53,996 bases of DNA from Phoronis australis (lineage: Eukaryota > Phoronida > Phoronidae): assembly GCA_002633005.1 (NCBI GenBank), contig NMRA01001108.1, positions 1 through 53,996 of the forward strand, read 5' to 3'. Positions 1 to 10,160 of the stretch are shown piece by piece; position 1 is the stretch's first letter, and every line of letters starts with the position of its first letter. Position numbers and translations under genes: made by a program. The notes beneath the pieces were generated by a model. That model did not search any database, had not been told where the DNA came from, and saw only the letters and a list, made by a program, of their open reading frames with translations.

Positions 1-41
1 CATTGGCATGAATAATTGTTCAAGTTACGGTATTTTGTCAA

Positions 42-680
42 TTGTTAATTACAAAACATATGTGTAAACCAATAATCTATTGGACAAAATTACTTGAAGA
101 ACTTAGGTACCCACTGAAGTGCTATAGTATACTTAGGGAACAAGTTGAAAACGTAATTGTAACTGGGCACACCGTGTCAAAGAAATTTTGTATAGGTACA
201 AAGATGAAGTGTGGTTTTTTGGCCCAGACAATAGTGCTGAATTTATTATGGAATTCGAGCACAGATTACTGGATCGTGGCGTACAGGAATAGCAACTGGA
301 AATGGGTAGCTCAAGTAAATATGAATTTTCTAGTCTTATTAAACGTGATATTGTTAGCGAGCAATATGTGAAATGTTTAAGCGTTAAATCGAGAAGAATA
401 CTTGAGCAATTTCGATGTACATGTCACTCTCTTAATAAAAAGAAAGGGAGACATATGGGTATTCCCAGAAGTGAGAGAATATGCGGCGTATGCTGTTTGG
501 GTGGAATTGAAGATGAGTCTATGTCGATGCCCTGTTCTTCGAGACCTTATTCTCTGGATAGGTTATTCCAAAAAAAAACATGGCAGTATTCAGCGCCTTG
601 CATTGTATGTTTAGAAGGCTGTAGCTTTAAGAGAAGAACTGCTGTCCGTGTAAATACTCAGAGTATACAGTACATTTGAA
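42..680 (+). pseudogene. LINE ORF2 C-terminal fossil (zinc-knuckle end)
   Basis: Decayed 3' part of a non-LTR retrotransposon ORF2. About 42-150 reads in one frame with a stretch like 'RYPLKCYSILREQ'. From about 161 a second frame runs NWAHRVKEIL, then a TAG at the VQE*QLEM point, then ILEQFRCTCHSLN and IPRSERICGVCCLGGIEDE. A further shift near 520 restores LCRCPVLRDL. The order (basic helix, QFRC, IPxSERxCxxC, IEDE, C-P-x-x-x-x-L-R) matches the C-terminus of LINE proteins I know from cnidarians and molluscs. At least two frameshifts and one stop are seen. The 5' part lies outside the window. The class is fairly sure, the clade is not. Confidence 0.62.
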
Positions 681-3083
681 TTTATGTATTTATGTATGAG
701 TAGGCAAAGCCTACGATGTATAATAAGTTATTAAGTCTAGTAGTGAAGGTTGTTACGTCACTATTGTTTATTCAGAATTACAGAGTTTGTGGTTGGTACA
801 TGTAGTTGTCTGATGAGATGGTATTTTGGCGTTTTGTTTTGAACCCTTTTTCCACAAGTTTCTTTCTATATTTGTGTTATTTCTTAAGGATCTTTAACAG
901 ACTTTCTATATTTGTGTTATTTCTTAAGGATCTTTAACAGAACCAGTACAGTTGTGTAGTGTTTAGGTAGATTTAAATGGCCTTACTAAGTGTCATTGGG
1001 CAATACTTACATACAATTGTTCTGACCAATTAGTCTTTTAAAAGAAAATATATGTCTAAGATTATTGTAGAAATTGCTTTCATATTGGTGTTGATTTCCT
1101 GTGAGAGACCATTATTCTATCAATCACTAATATACACTACATTCCAAAAATAATTAGTTGGAAATGTTCAATGGATTTGTATTGCTGATTTCCCTAAAGC
1201 AATATTTTATATACTTTTGTAAGACCGATTTTGAGGTATGTGTGATAAAAGATTAATATTACAATAGAAATGCTAAAATATTGTCGTTGATTTCCTGCGT
1301 AAATTGCTACGGTTTGTAGTTGAAGTGACCTTAATGACAACATGTTGACTACGTTTTGAGAAAGTCACATATACATGTAAGTACCTGTACTATATCTCAA
1401 TCTTCTTCAATGTCACATTAAACTGGAGATCATGAACTAATGATGCAGACGAACTTAGGACCAAGACTACAAAACAGCCACAAACCAATCTGTTCATCTC
1501 TGTATCGATGTTATCAGAAAACATCAAAAAAATCCCCGTTTTATCAGAGCATCGATTTACACAACTTCAGGCCAATTTCTAGATCCCAGACGTTTATGAG
1601 TGGAATCTTTGAATCATCTCTTAAAGTGTTGCAGCACTCCCTTCTCTCCCCATGGTCAAACTCACCATCATTCTTTGACTTCACTGGCTATTTGTTTTTT
1701 TTTTCTTTTTCTGTCACAATTTTACAAGAAGATTCCACACTCCCTTTCATCTGCTGCAACAACTTGTTTACCCCTGGCTGACAGGCCACATGGAACAACT
1801 CCTGGGTAAGTCTTCAGTTTAGAACACCTTGTTCTCAGTGGTTTCGTCTAAAAGTAGATGTCTGTATTTCAAAACCCTGGCAAGATGTACCTTCACGTCG
1901 TGGGCAACATGTTCGTTGCAGCTCGCCTCACAATAACAGCGAAATGAAAATAAATTCTTTTGTTAAACTAAAATTATGCTTGATTTACATGTAGTGCTCA
2001 TGGCAATTTAATGGAAATATGCTGTGTTATTGTTCAGTTTTGATACGAAAGTAACACAATGATGACGCAAAATGTGATTAATTCATTGAACCACACTTAT
2101 TTTGTTATCTTGTTAACGTTTCCAGTAAAAAGTTCATTACTGTTCGACACACCACGATGCGTTCCCGATCGCATAAACAAACACAAATTTGCGATCCCGA
2201 TCGCTTATCGTTGCGTTCTCGATCGCATCTTTCAACAGAAAAGCGTCGAAAAATCAGAGATCCTGACAAAACTACAAAAAACAAGCGTTGCGTTATATTT
2301 TCACTCGTCATTTCTTCATAACTCCATGGTCAATTTATGGATTTAGTGCCAAAAATAACGGCAATTTGCCAAAATGACATACAAATCACCCTCAGCTCAA
2401 GCGATGCCTCGGTAAACGTGACTTTTCTCCTATAATTGGAAGAGACACTATCCTAAACCTCTACCTGCCCTTCCTCAATGTGTTACGCCTTGAACTCATG
2501 TCTTTGTTTTCACATTGGAAGTAAAAACAACGAAAATTCATCAAATTTATTCACCTTGCCTTGCTTCGCTTCTCGCGCCAAATTTAGTTCTCGATCGCCT
2601 TTCGGGCGTTCTCGATCGCGGGTTGGCCGGGATGTAACCCATAGAATTAGAGAAATGATCCAGTGTTCAAACGTATCCTTGAATTAAAACTCAAGAAAGT
2701 TATTATACAACTTTAGTGGACAGCAAGATAAAAAATTTTTTGTAACTTGGAAATCTCACCCATGCGACGCTATTTGCACAGAGAGTGCTATTTTCTTATC
2801 CCAAACTCCATTCGGTCAAAATGTTGGCGGTACAGGCACGTGAAAATGTTGAACCATTACGATGAAAGTAGTTCTATATCCTCATTGCCAATAATGTTAT
2901 GTAGACAGTAACGCAGCGATTTGATATAACACAAAGAGACGGTAGCTACATATAACATTGAAATACTAACAAATAGGTCTGTGTAATATACAGTTAGATG
3001 GTCTTTTACCAAACTGAGTGAAGACTGCAGATGAGTGGCATAAACAATCAACACATGGTTTTGATGATGTGTGGTCGGTACAC
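681..3083. other. No gene seen; short duplications only
   Basis: AT-rich sequence without supported exons. It holds the 40-bp tandem duplication at 863-940, a pyrimidine-rich stretch at 1600-1760, and several TTCTCGATCGC / CCCGATCGC words between 2160 and 2620 that recur too often for chance but do not form an array. The open frames here have no recognisable protein character. Confidence 0.5.
863..940. repeat. 40-bp exact tandem duplication
   Basis: The block CTTTCTATATTTGTGTTATT and what follows it, ending TCTTTAACAG, occurs at 863-900 and again at 903-940 with period 40 and no difference over 38 bp. Perfect identity suggests a recent slippage or repair duplication. Confidence 0.9.
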
Positions 3084-3483
3084 CAGGGCCCGGTCTCCAA
3101 TCTTTTTACTCGAATTGGAACTCGAAATTAGGTTTGACATTTTCTACTCAACTTTTGGGCGAACTCAAGATAAGTGTCTATGATTCTATGCTCGAGTACA
3201 CAATAACTTACGTAGATAATTTATTGCCCTTAGTTCACAGTTTTTAAACCCAATATTAAAGCACGTTTGAACTCGAAATTTCGAGTTTTTACTCATAAGT
3301 TTGTAGCACGAATATAAGGGTCTTCAAGGGCAAACTTGAACTAGAAACTCCTATGCATAAACTATAATGTATTTGAGCACAGTCTGATAACCAATTATCT
3401 CAACTTAGCACAAAAGGAGCAGAGAAATTGCCAAAAATAGTTTCGATTTCGTTTCGAGTACAAAGATTAGAGACCGGGCCCTG
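3084..3483. mobile_element. MITE with CAGGGCCCGGTCTC terminal inverted repeats (copy 1)
   Basis: The left end reads CAGGGCCCGGTCTCCAATCT, then TTTTACTCGAA. The reverse complement of the right end reads CAGGGCCCGGTCTCTAATCT, then TTGTACTCGAA. That is about 29 of 31 matching bases over a 400-bp element with no coding potential. The interior is rich in ACTCGAAATT and GAGTA words. A CAGGG start suggests a hAT-like element, but the 8 bp on each side (CGGTACAC, AACAGCAG) do not match, so the superfamily is unproven. A diverged relative lies at about 21710-22085. Confidence 0.85.
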
Positions 3484-4300
3484 AACAGCAGACAATAGAT
3501 CAACGCTAAGCTTCGCCCACGTGACAGCCATATTTGTTTTGGTCGTCTGTTGCGCTTCACAAGTTCGTAAAAATTATTAAAATTACGCTGTAAACAAACA
3601 GGTTTATCACATTTTCTAAACATGAGGTAAACATCAGCTTTATTTCTAGAACATCAACAGAAATGGGAACATAATGACCGCGCATTGTGAACGAAGTTTT
3701 ACCTCAAGTGGCAATCGATGCCCGCTCAACTTCAAAGCCGTTTTTCTCGGCTCGTGATTTCAGGGTAGTGACAAGATTCTCGGGCCTGTTTTTCCGCAAC
3801 ACGTGGGTAAATTTTTACGAAATATGCAAATTTGAAATCCTCTAGAACTGAAGAAAAATCGCGTGCCAAGGTTTTATGATACATGGACGAGATGACGGAA
3901 AGTGACCAAATGACAAAGTGGCGTGCTTGCCATAAGTCACACGCCAAAATGCCACAAAATCAAGATCATAATGATTTTGTACATACATTTGGTATGGATA
4001 AGTAGAATATTGCGTAAGGAGACAGTTGATGATAATTCCTGTGCATTTGAAAAAAATGGAGGTAAAATTGGATTTTTGAAAATTAAAAAAATACGATATA
4101 TATATAAACAAAGTACAACAAAAACTTTTTTTCGATTTTTGTCACTTTCAGAGTCATCTCTAAATAGTTAAAACCACCGTTATACTTATTATAGACAGGA
4201 ACCTGGAGATTTGACCAGTGTATACACCTCCCTTCTTCGTCTTCCTAGCTCTTGTGAGCGTGACCTATCTAATATAGTTTTATTGCATGGAAAGTGACAG
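3484..4300. other. No gene seen
   Basis: AT-rich single-copy-looking sequence. Open frames are short and have no protein signature. Confidence 0.4.
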
Positions 4301-4304
4301 CTCC

Positions 4305-4400
4305 ATTTTGATTGGCTTAGAAAGCAGTTAATTTTAAAATCTTCAGTTTTCATTGGCTGAAAGATGTTCTATATATACTGTCGCAAAATTCGTCTTAATT
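4305..4400 (+). promoter_or_regulatory. Possible promoter: two inverted CCAAT boxes and a TATA box
   Basis: GATTGGCTTAG near 4309 and CATTGGCTGAAAG at 4351 are reverse CCAAT boxes about 41 bp apart. ATATATACT at about 4370 is a TATA-like box, and an ATG follows 80 bp on (4452). The spacing fits a small RNA polymerase II promoter but chance is not excluded. Confidence 0.3.
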
Positions 4401-4451
4401 TGGTACCCGCGTTCATCGTCGGTTAGAGGACTATTTCCCAGTCGTGCAACC

Positions 4452-4552
4452 ATGCTAAATGAAAATGACTTCCAAGCTGTGAACTTACCACCAGGGTTTA
4501 CTCACAGATTCTTGGCTGTCACATTTGACCCTGTTTCTGTCTTCACTGCAAC
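4452..4552 (+). CDS. Candidate first exon of an unrecognised gene
   Basis: An ATG at 4452 opens MLNENDFQAVNLPPGFTHRF and 14 more codons, and the open frame runs into AAC|GTGAGAGC, a usable splice donor at 4553. The promoter-like CCAAT/TATA set just upstream is the main reason to list it. I do not recognise the peptide, see no signal sequence and cannot find a following exon. If unspliced, the frame stops at 4554-4556, so it may be a chance ORF. Confidence 0.2.
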
Positions 4553-4556
4553 GTGA

Positions 4557-5349
4557 GAGCGTGCATTTTCACTTCTTCATCCCTTTGCGTAGGCCTACAT
4601 GTATATTTTGAAATCTAACAGGGAAAGGGAGTCTTTCTTCGTTCGGACAATGCTCTAGTGATACGCTCCGCTTATCGGGTATCCATATTAGTCACGAAAA
4701 GGTGTTTTCATCAATTTAGCTGCTTGATCGTTTGGCTTCAATCGCGTTTATCGCAATTAGTTTTTTCGATATAGCTGTTCAGAGGTTTTGCTTATTTCGT
4801 TGCAACCAGTGGGCCGATTTCCAAAATGCCTGTTTTAATCAATCATCATAATTTTTTGTTTGATTTTTTAGTTATTTATCAGCTGTTAGAGTTAGGAAAA
4901 ACATTAAAATGACGAGTAATGAAGATGCTAAAATGAAAACGAAGACAAAGATTCTTTCATCTGTATTTAATTTCTATAATTCTACTGTTTCGAATTTATA
5001 TCGACAATTTATTCCCAAGAAAAAAAACAAAGGATTTAGAATACCTTTTCTAAAAAAATACACTCATTTGTTGATGTTCCAAACGGTTGTCAAATTGCGA
5101 CCTTAGTTCAAAATACTACTAAAAGGGTCACAAAAGTAGGTTAAAGTTTCGTTGATTGAAAGTAGAGGAAACTATACAAATCAAAAAACCAACCTTTTAG
5201 CCTTTATGCCCTCCTGTGAAAACAATAGCCATGGGCTCGATTATTGGGTCAAAATTCCAAGTTAATGGCAGGAATCAATTTAAACATTCAAACTCCCTAT
5301 GTCACAGAATGGACATATATTATGGTTTTCGGGGCTGCTCTTTCTCAAG
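4557..5349. other. No gene seen
   Basis: AT-rich sequence. A Lys-rich open frame at 4909-5106 has no recognisable features and is treated as chance. Confidence 0.35.
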
Positions 5350-5670
5350 GCACAGTTGCTGTAGTCTAGTTGCTCAAAAGTTGACCCTCCAATGTTGTTT
5401 ACTGTAGAGTTTTCTTTTGGAAAATTATCATATGTGGTTAGGAGAACAAAATTAACTTGGTTACACTTTGTGCAAGTTTGAGCATTTTTTATTATTCAAG
5501 ATGGCGGCTTCCGCCATCTTGAATTTCGCCTCATTTCCACTTTCCGAACATGATGGTTTTTAGTGTCCTGCAATGTATCGTTTCTAATGGTTTTTGGGCT
5601 ATTATTTCATAGATGCAAGGTCAAAGTCAACGTAAAATTAGAGGTCAAACGTCATATTGAACTGAAATAA
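5350..5670 (+). repeat. Dispersed repeat with central palindrome (copy 1)
   Basis: It aligns with the reverse complement of 9210-9545. Shared blocks include TAGTCTA.TTGCT, AATGTTG/AATGCTAAC, CTTGGTT.CACTTTGTGCAA, TTTGAGCA, the AAGATGGCGG palindrome and the GGTTTTTGGG/CATTTTTGGTG tail. At 5494-5524 the arms ATTCAAGATGGCGG and CCGCCATCTTGAAT are perfect 14-bp inverted repeats with a CTT loop. There is no coding capacity. It is a mobile-element family of unknown class. Confidence 0.7.
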
Positions 5671-5940
5671 GGAAAATACACCTCTTTTTGCCGACGAAAT
5701 GTTAAATTTATGGGAAATGCGAAATAAGCATTTCTGTAATTCCATTATATCGAGGAGAAGGGATAGCTAAATACTGGAATTAGATTTCCTTCCAGCATCT
5801 AAAAAACTAAAGTTTACAGTATTTTTATAATAGACGTGCGCAGGCTGCTCTGGTACGACCATTGCACTGATCACCTGGAACCATTTTTATGCTTTATTAG
5901 TTGAAACCGAGCTGAGGAGTTAGAAACCTGACTCAAGCTT
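5671..5940. other. No gene seen
   Basis: Short non-coding spacer between two repeats. Confidence 0.4.
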
Positions 5941-6000
5941 CCAACAGTGTGCCTCCATGGGACTCGAACCCACAACCTTGAGTAAAGGAGGGCACTTTTT
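5941..6000 (-). repeat. tRNA-like B box (SINE-like fragment)
   Basis: The minus strand reads GGTTGTGGGTTCGAGTCCC, with a perfect B box GGTTCGAGTCC at 5960-5970. The flanks AGTGCCCTCC and GGAGGCACACT can pair to form a stem. No clear A box is present, so this is a tRNA-derived 3' half or SINE fragment and not a functional tRNA gene. Confidence 0.45.
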
Positions 6001-6109
6001 TAATGTTTATTAAGAAATCTTCAGAATACAATGAATATACATAACCCAGAAAGCGCCAAGAGGCATTAGATCTGGGTTAAAAAAATACAAAGAAGTCTAT
6101 ATACAATTA

Positions 6110-6830
6110 TTATGCACGAGTACATAAATAAAAAAACATGTTAAGATTACAATGATATATGATTGCGAATGTAAATAATTCATTTTCATACACATGTATA
6201 CAATTCTTTCCACTCACACAAAGAGATTTAGTGTCGTATAGAAATTTTGATACTATTTCAACTAAAACCTTATTTTGATTTGGGTTGAGTTTTTCATATC
6301 CATATAGAAAAAAAAGTAATTTTGTTTCACAATAGCTGAATTTCACAATATATTTTGTAAGCGTTGGGTATTGTTCGAGTGACTGGAAAAGCTGTACCGT
6401 CTGCTCCTTGCATACCTCACAAACAAAGAAAACATGACGATATGTCTTGGTATCTCCACAGGAATACAGAGGCGAAATACCATTAAAATTATGTCTAAAT
6501 TTCTCATTGTTTAGGAATAGACCGCATCTTGATCTGTATAGTGTTATTTCATGGTTGCGAGGAAGGTTAGTTGGAATGATGTCAATGGGACTGGCACGTC
6601 TTGAGTAGGGGTGTGCATTTTATAGTTATTTTTGAGAGTGACAATTGAAGTGCTTTCTTTTATATTGAATAGTAAAGAATTCCAGTTGTCAATACAAGTT
6701 AATATCGTTGGAAGGGCACTTATCCCACTAGACCACATTGCTTCCTTGTGAATAGGAGTATGCGTGTACGTGTAATCCATACAGGTTACATACATGTATA
6801 CAAAGGCTACGATGGGCGTCACTATTCAGC
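6110..6830 (-). pseudogene. LINE ORF2 C-terminus, antisense
   Basis: Read leftward, the segment gives IDNWNSLLFNIKESTSIV (WNSL codons at 6673-6684), one frameshift near 6605, then YSRRASPIDIIPTNLPRNHE and YRSRCGLFLNNEKFRHNFN. Next come SPLYSCGDTKTYRHVFFVC and QSLEQYP, ending at a stop near 6110. The WNSLP-x-x-IK block followed by RSR-x-x-LN, SPxCxCG and a HxFFxC finger is the usual end of Jockey/CR1-type LINE reverse transcriptases. After the frameshift about 140 codons stay open, so this is a fairly young but 5'-truncated copy. AT-rich sequence down to about 6000 would be its 3' UTR. Confidence 0.65.
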
Positions 6831-7204
6831 CAGGTGAAAACTCATAAACTATGGCTTTTGTAACTTACTATAAATTAAACTTCCCTTACGTCTTCTGACC
6901 TCACTTGTTGAGGCCAACTGTCTGATTTGTTCCATTTTTTCCGAAATGCTACCATTCGACTTCTCCATTAGAGTTTTGGCGTCAACTGGCGTCTATTACG
7001 TCCCATAAACCAAGAGCACGGAGACGACAGTGTTGTCACTAGGGATTCTGATGGTGTGGGTGCCTTCTTCCACCACTTTCAACATTTGCCTATACAATGT
7101 CTGCTTCTGCATGTGTACATGTAATTACACAGTGGCTCTTTTTGACCCGCTCGATGTTGAATAGAAGGGGATAGCTGCATACACATAGAAGGTTGTTAAA
7201 CATA
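6831..7204. other. No firm gene; weak antisense exon-like stretch
   Basis: On the minus strand about 6885-6990 reads DAKTLMEKSNGSISEKMEQI and RQLASTSEVRR before a GTAAGG donor-like site. It is coiled-coil-like but has no clean acceptor, so I leave it unassigned. Confidence 0.25.
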
Positions 7205-7990
7205 GTCTTATTTAGAACAGTTTCTCGGTAAAAGAGAGATGTTTGGGATAAGCAGGGCTCCCTCAACTTTTCCGCATATTATCGTCTCATGGTCCTTTGT
7301 ATAGGGATCTTTGTGGTCATGTCTTTCAAAGTGAATGTTGTTGTAACAAGCGACAGACCAGAGGGCTAGTAGAGTGCCGTCAATCTCCTGTAGATCCGTA
7401 AACACTCCAAACGACCTGGTACAAAAGCCTTAACAACAGCAATCAACACCACGCCCGAGGTAGAATGACTTGGGTCATACGCGGAGAGGTTTGATCAAAA
7501 TGGCTTTGTCACCCTCTCTGAAACTGCCGTATTTGTCGATATAGGCTGTAGGGAGTGGACTCATTAGTTCATACTTAAAGACATCAGCTACGTTACTTGT
7601 ACATTACTGTCCTACGGTTAACAGGCAGCTGAACAACGTTTCAACGCCATGTCCATCCTTTGACAGTGCAGGCTGCTTCAACAATTGCGACATTTTCACT
7701 TTTTCTCAATGGCTTTGTAACATGCACTGCTTACCGAAACTAAAGAACTGACTCATCTTCTCATGCCCAATGTCCAACTTGATCTGAACAATCAGGAATT
7801 ACTTGACGATTACAGATGTTATGGACTTCTGGTCAGTGAGCGGCTGTCTGTGGTTCTCAATGATATTATCTCCTCTGCAAACTTTCTCTAGTGGTTCTCG
7901 TCCAGATCAACTCCTTCCTTCTTTTGCTTAGTCTTTTCCTGTCACTCCACTACGTGACGTCTGCTTTTCGCCACCTTCACTCCAAATGAC
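7205..7990 (-). pseudogene. Fossil of a repeat-associated invertebrate protein, antisense
   Basis: Leftward translation gives KQPALSKDGHGVETLFSCLL, one stop, then ADVFKYELMSPLP, YIDKYGSFREGDKAILIKPL, stops, and FTDLQEIDGTLLALWSVACY. The pattern F-K-Y-E-L-x-P-x-P, then G-x-x-R-x-x-x-K-x-x-L, then D-G-x-x-L-x-x-W is one I associate with very abundant, unnamed multicopy proteins of marine invertebrate genomes, probably related to the fossil at 28278-30296. Several stops and frameshifts show it is dead. No terminal repeats could be found around it. The family link is from memory, not a search. Confidence 0.4.
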
Positions 7991-8589
7991 ATATGTCCTC
8001 CATGGCAGTATCAAGGTGGGCAAACCCACTGAAACTCTCCACCCACACGGCCACTTGGTCGGCTCTCCTTAAAACGCCTTTTATAACCCCAAATTATTTT
8101 GCTTATTTGATATACGGTATGTCTGCTCTTCGAATTGGCCAGCTGGTAATGCAGTCTTGTCATCCAAGTGTCGACAGCTGTGCACAACTTCGAGTAGAAC
8201 TTTCTTGACCTTAGGTGCTGCACACAAAGTGAACTTCAAAATAAAATTCGATAAACTTCTTGCCAGAAATGTTTGAAACTTTAGCATTTGTCGCACGTTC
8301 ATCGAATTTTTGTCGGAGTTTAAGTTGACGCTATTGCGCCGAATCTTTTATTGTTTAACTTTGAATGGATTTACGGGAAAATTGTAGAAATTACGACAAT
8401 GCTTATGGAGGCACTGTCGGATTCTAGTTGAAAAGCGTTTCCCCGTTGTTCATTTATTTTGAAAACTGTTTAACACAGCACATGTACCGTATACAATTAT
8501 GGTTACCTGCTGCGAAGAAATATGTCCTTGAAACGGGGTTGTTGAAGGAATAATCTAAGGCAGAATTATTAACCATCTCTGGAGTGTAA
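7991..8589. other. No gene seen
   Basis: Non-coding. It may be the degraded 5' part of the antisense fossil to its left. Confidence 0.3.
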
Positions 8590-8700
8590 CAGGTCACCAC
8601 TCCGAGGGTCCACTACCTCCGAAAGCCCACTACTCCGAAGAAAACCAGGCTAATCCGAGGGCCCACTACGCCGAAAAAAACGTTACTACGAAAGGGGTTT
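8590..8700 (+). repeat. Degenerate CACTACTCCGAAGG minisatellite
   Basis: About six imperfect units built on CCACTACTCCGAAGG occur in succession (CACTCCGAGGGTC, CACTACCTCCGAAAGCC, CACTACTCCGAAG, CTAATCCGAGGGCC, CACTACGCCGAAA, TTACTACGAAAGG). The unit CCGAAGAAAACCAGG reappears inverted at about 10095-10120, so the two may be subterminal repeats of one element. Confidence 0.65.
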
Positions 8701-9209
8701 TTATTTTTTACTCGATCTTCCTGAATTTTCTCCCAGTTTCACGAATGAGTTATTAATTTGTTACTTACTAACAAAACAGTTATACCCACACAAAAATAAA
8801 TTTCGGACAATGAACTCCAATGGCATTTCTACCCATTTCTACTGTCTTATAGTTAACAGCTCTTGAATCGTATCTTCCTTAAAGTTCGTTTAGCGAAGAG
8901 AAAGTGTATCATATCAATGCTATAAAATAATACACATACGTTCATATTTGGAAGAGGCGTGGGCTTCATTGGAGTAGTGTTTTTATTTGAGAAGTGGACA
9001 GTAACCATATTGGAAGCTCCAGCAGCTGATGAGATGATCAGCATTTGCATGTCAGATGCTTTCTTTAGTGTGCCAGTACTTCCCTCATGAAACTCAAGAA
9101 CAAAATGTTTAGCCCACTATAGAATGCAATAATCACCATTTTGAAAATATATGTTGAAGTGCTTAATTAATAAAGTGAAAAAAATAATGACATTGAAACT
9201 AAATACCAG
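8701..9209. other. No gene seen
   Basis: Non-coding sequence between two repeats. Confidence 0.35.
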
Positions 9210-9545
9210 AAGGCTGTTAGGCAGTTTTGGCATTCGACTTCTGTTTTGACCTAGAAAATGACCCCGCATGAACAAAACATCATCAGAAATGATTTTCGCA
9301 TCACCAAAAATGGTATAAAGAATGTATTACACGACCCTGTTAGTCATCAAGTTGAAAAAACAAAGTGAGCCACAATTCAAAATGGCAGCATCCGCTATCT
9401 TGAATTACAATAAGTGCTCAAAATTGCACAAAGTGCAACCAAGCTAATATTGTTCTGATCATATTTAATAAATTTCAACAAAACAAATTGTTAGCATTGC
9501 AGGGTTCACTTTAAGGGCTATTGGCCCAGCAAATAGACTATTGAG
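9210..9545 (-). repeat. Dispersed repeat with central palindrome (copy 2, inverted)
   Basis: Reverse-complement relative of 5350-5670, sharing TTGGTTGCACTTTGTGCAA, TTTTGAGCACTT, ATTCAAGATAGCGGATGCTG and the downstream block. In this copy the palindrome is interrupted (GATAGCGGATGCTGCCATTTT), so it is the older or more damaged one. Confidence 0.65.
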
Positions 9546-10086
9546 TAATTGGCTAAAAGCGTAGTAGGTCATACTTGTCAGTTTAGCAGAATTTGAAAGG
9601 AGTTTTTAAAATTTCCTCCAAATTTCTTACGGTTGTCGCTACAGAGCATTACATGTACTTTGTTTCAGAGAACTGGATGGGTAAGTCGTTGTTAGTACAT
9701 GTATCTGTTAATAGGCCAAAACCGGGTCTAGTATTCTTTTTAAGAGAATACCAATTCCGGTTTTGTCCTAATAATAGATTTTAAAAACGACATTCTCTTT
9801 CAATTCCCTGAAATTGGATAATGCACTACAATTAAAAGTTTTGATGAAATTTTGGAATTCCTTTCGAAGTCTACGAAATGGGCGAGCATGACCCACGCTT
9901 TTAGCAATTTGCATAGCAACTGTGGAGAAAGACCACCAACTAACAACAATAATACCCAGTTTGAGACATGGGGACTATGAGTTTTTAATTGATTCTTACC
10001 TTGATCTCTGAAGATTCGCGCCAATTATGCATTAGCAGGTGACAGAACGAAGATTGAGTGAAATCGTCAAAACAGGTTTTAGTGTA
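9546..10086. other. No gene seen
   Basis: Non-coding. It includes a short imperfect inverted pair around 9717-9772 (CAAAACCGGGTCTAGTATTC and its near complement), about 56 bp overall. Confidence 0.35.
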
Positions 10087-10160
10087 TTTTTAGTCCGTAC
10101 CTGGTTTTTCTTCGGAATCCTTCTGTCCGTAGCGACTACCTTCCGAATCTACTTCTCATG
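10087..10160 (-). repeat. Inverted partner of the CTCCGAAG minisatellite
   Basis: Read on the minus strand it gives TTCGGAAGGTAGTCGCTACG, then GATTCCGAAGAAAAACCAGG. The second piece matches CTCCGAAGAAAACCAGG at about 8632-8648 in inverted orientation, 1.5 kb away. Confidence 0.5.

Noticed and set aside
1440-1809. 113-codon open frame in a pyrimidine-rich tract
   Set aside because: Low-complexity Ser/Phe-rich product with no conserved motif; the overlapping second frame is equally open, as expected from base composition.
5941-6000. A functional tRNA gene on the minus strand
   Set aside because: Only a B box and a stem are present; A box and cloverleaf are missing.
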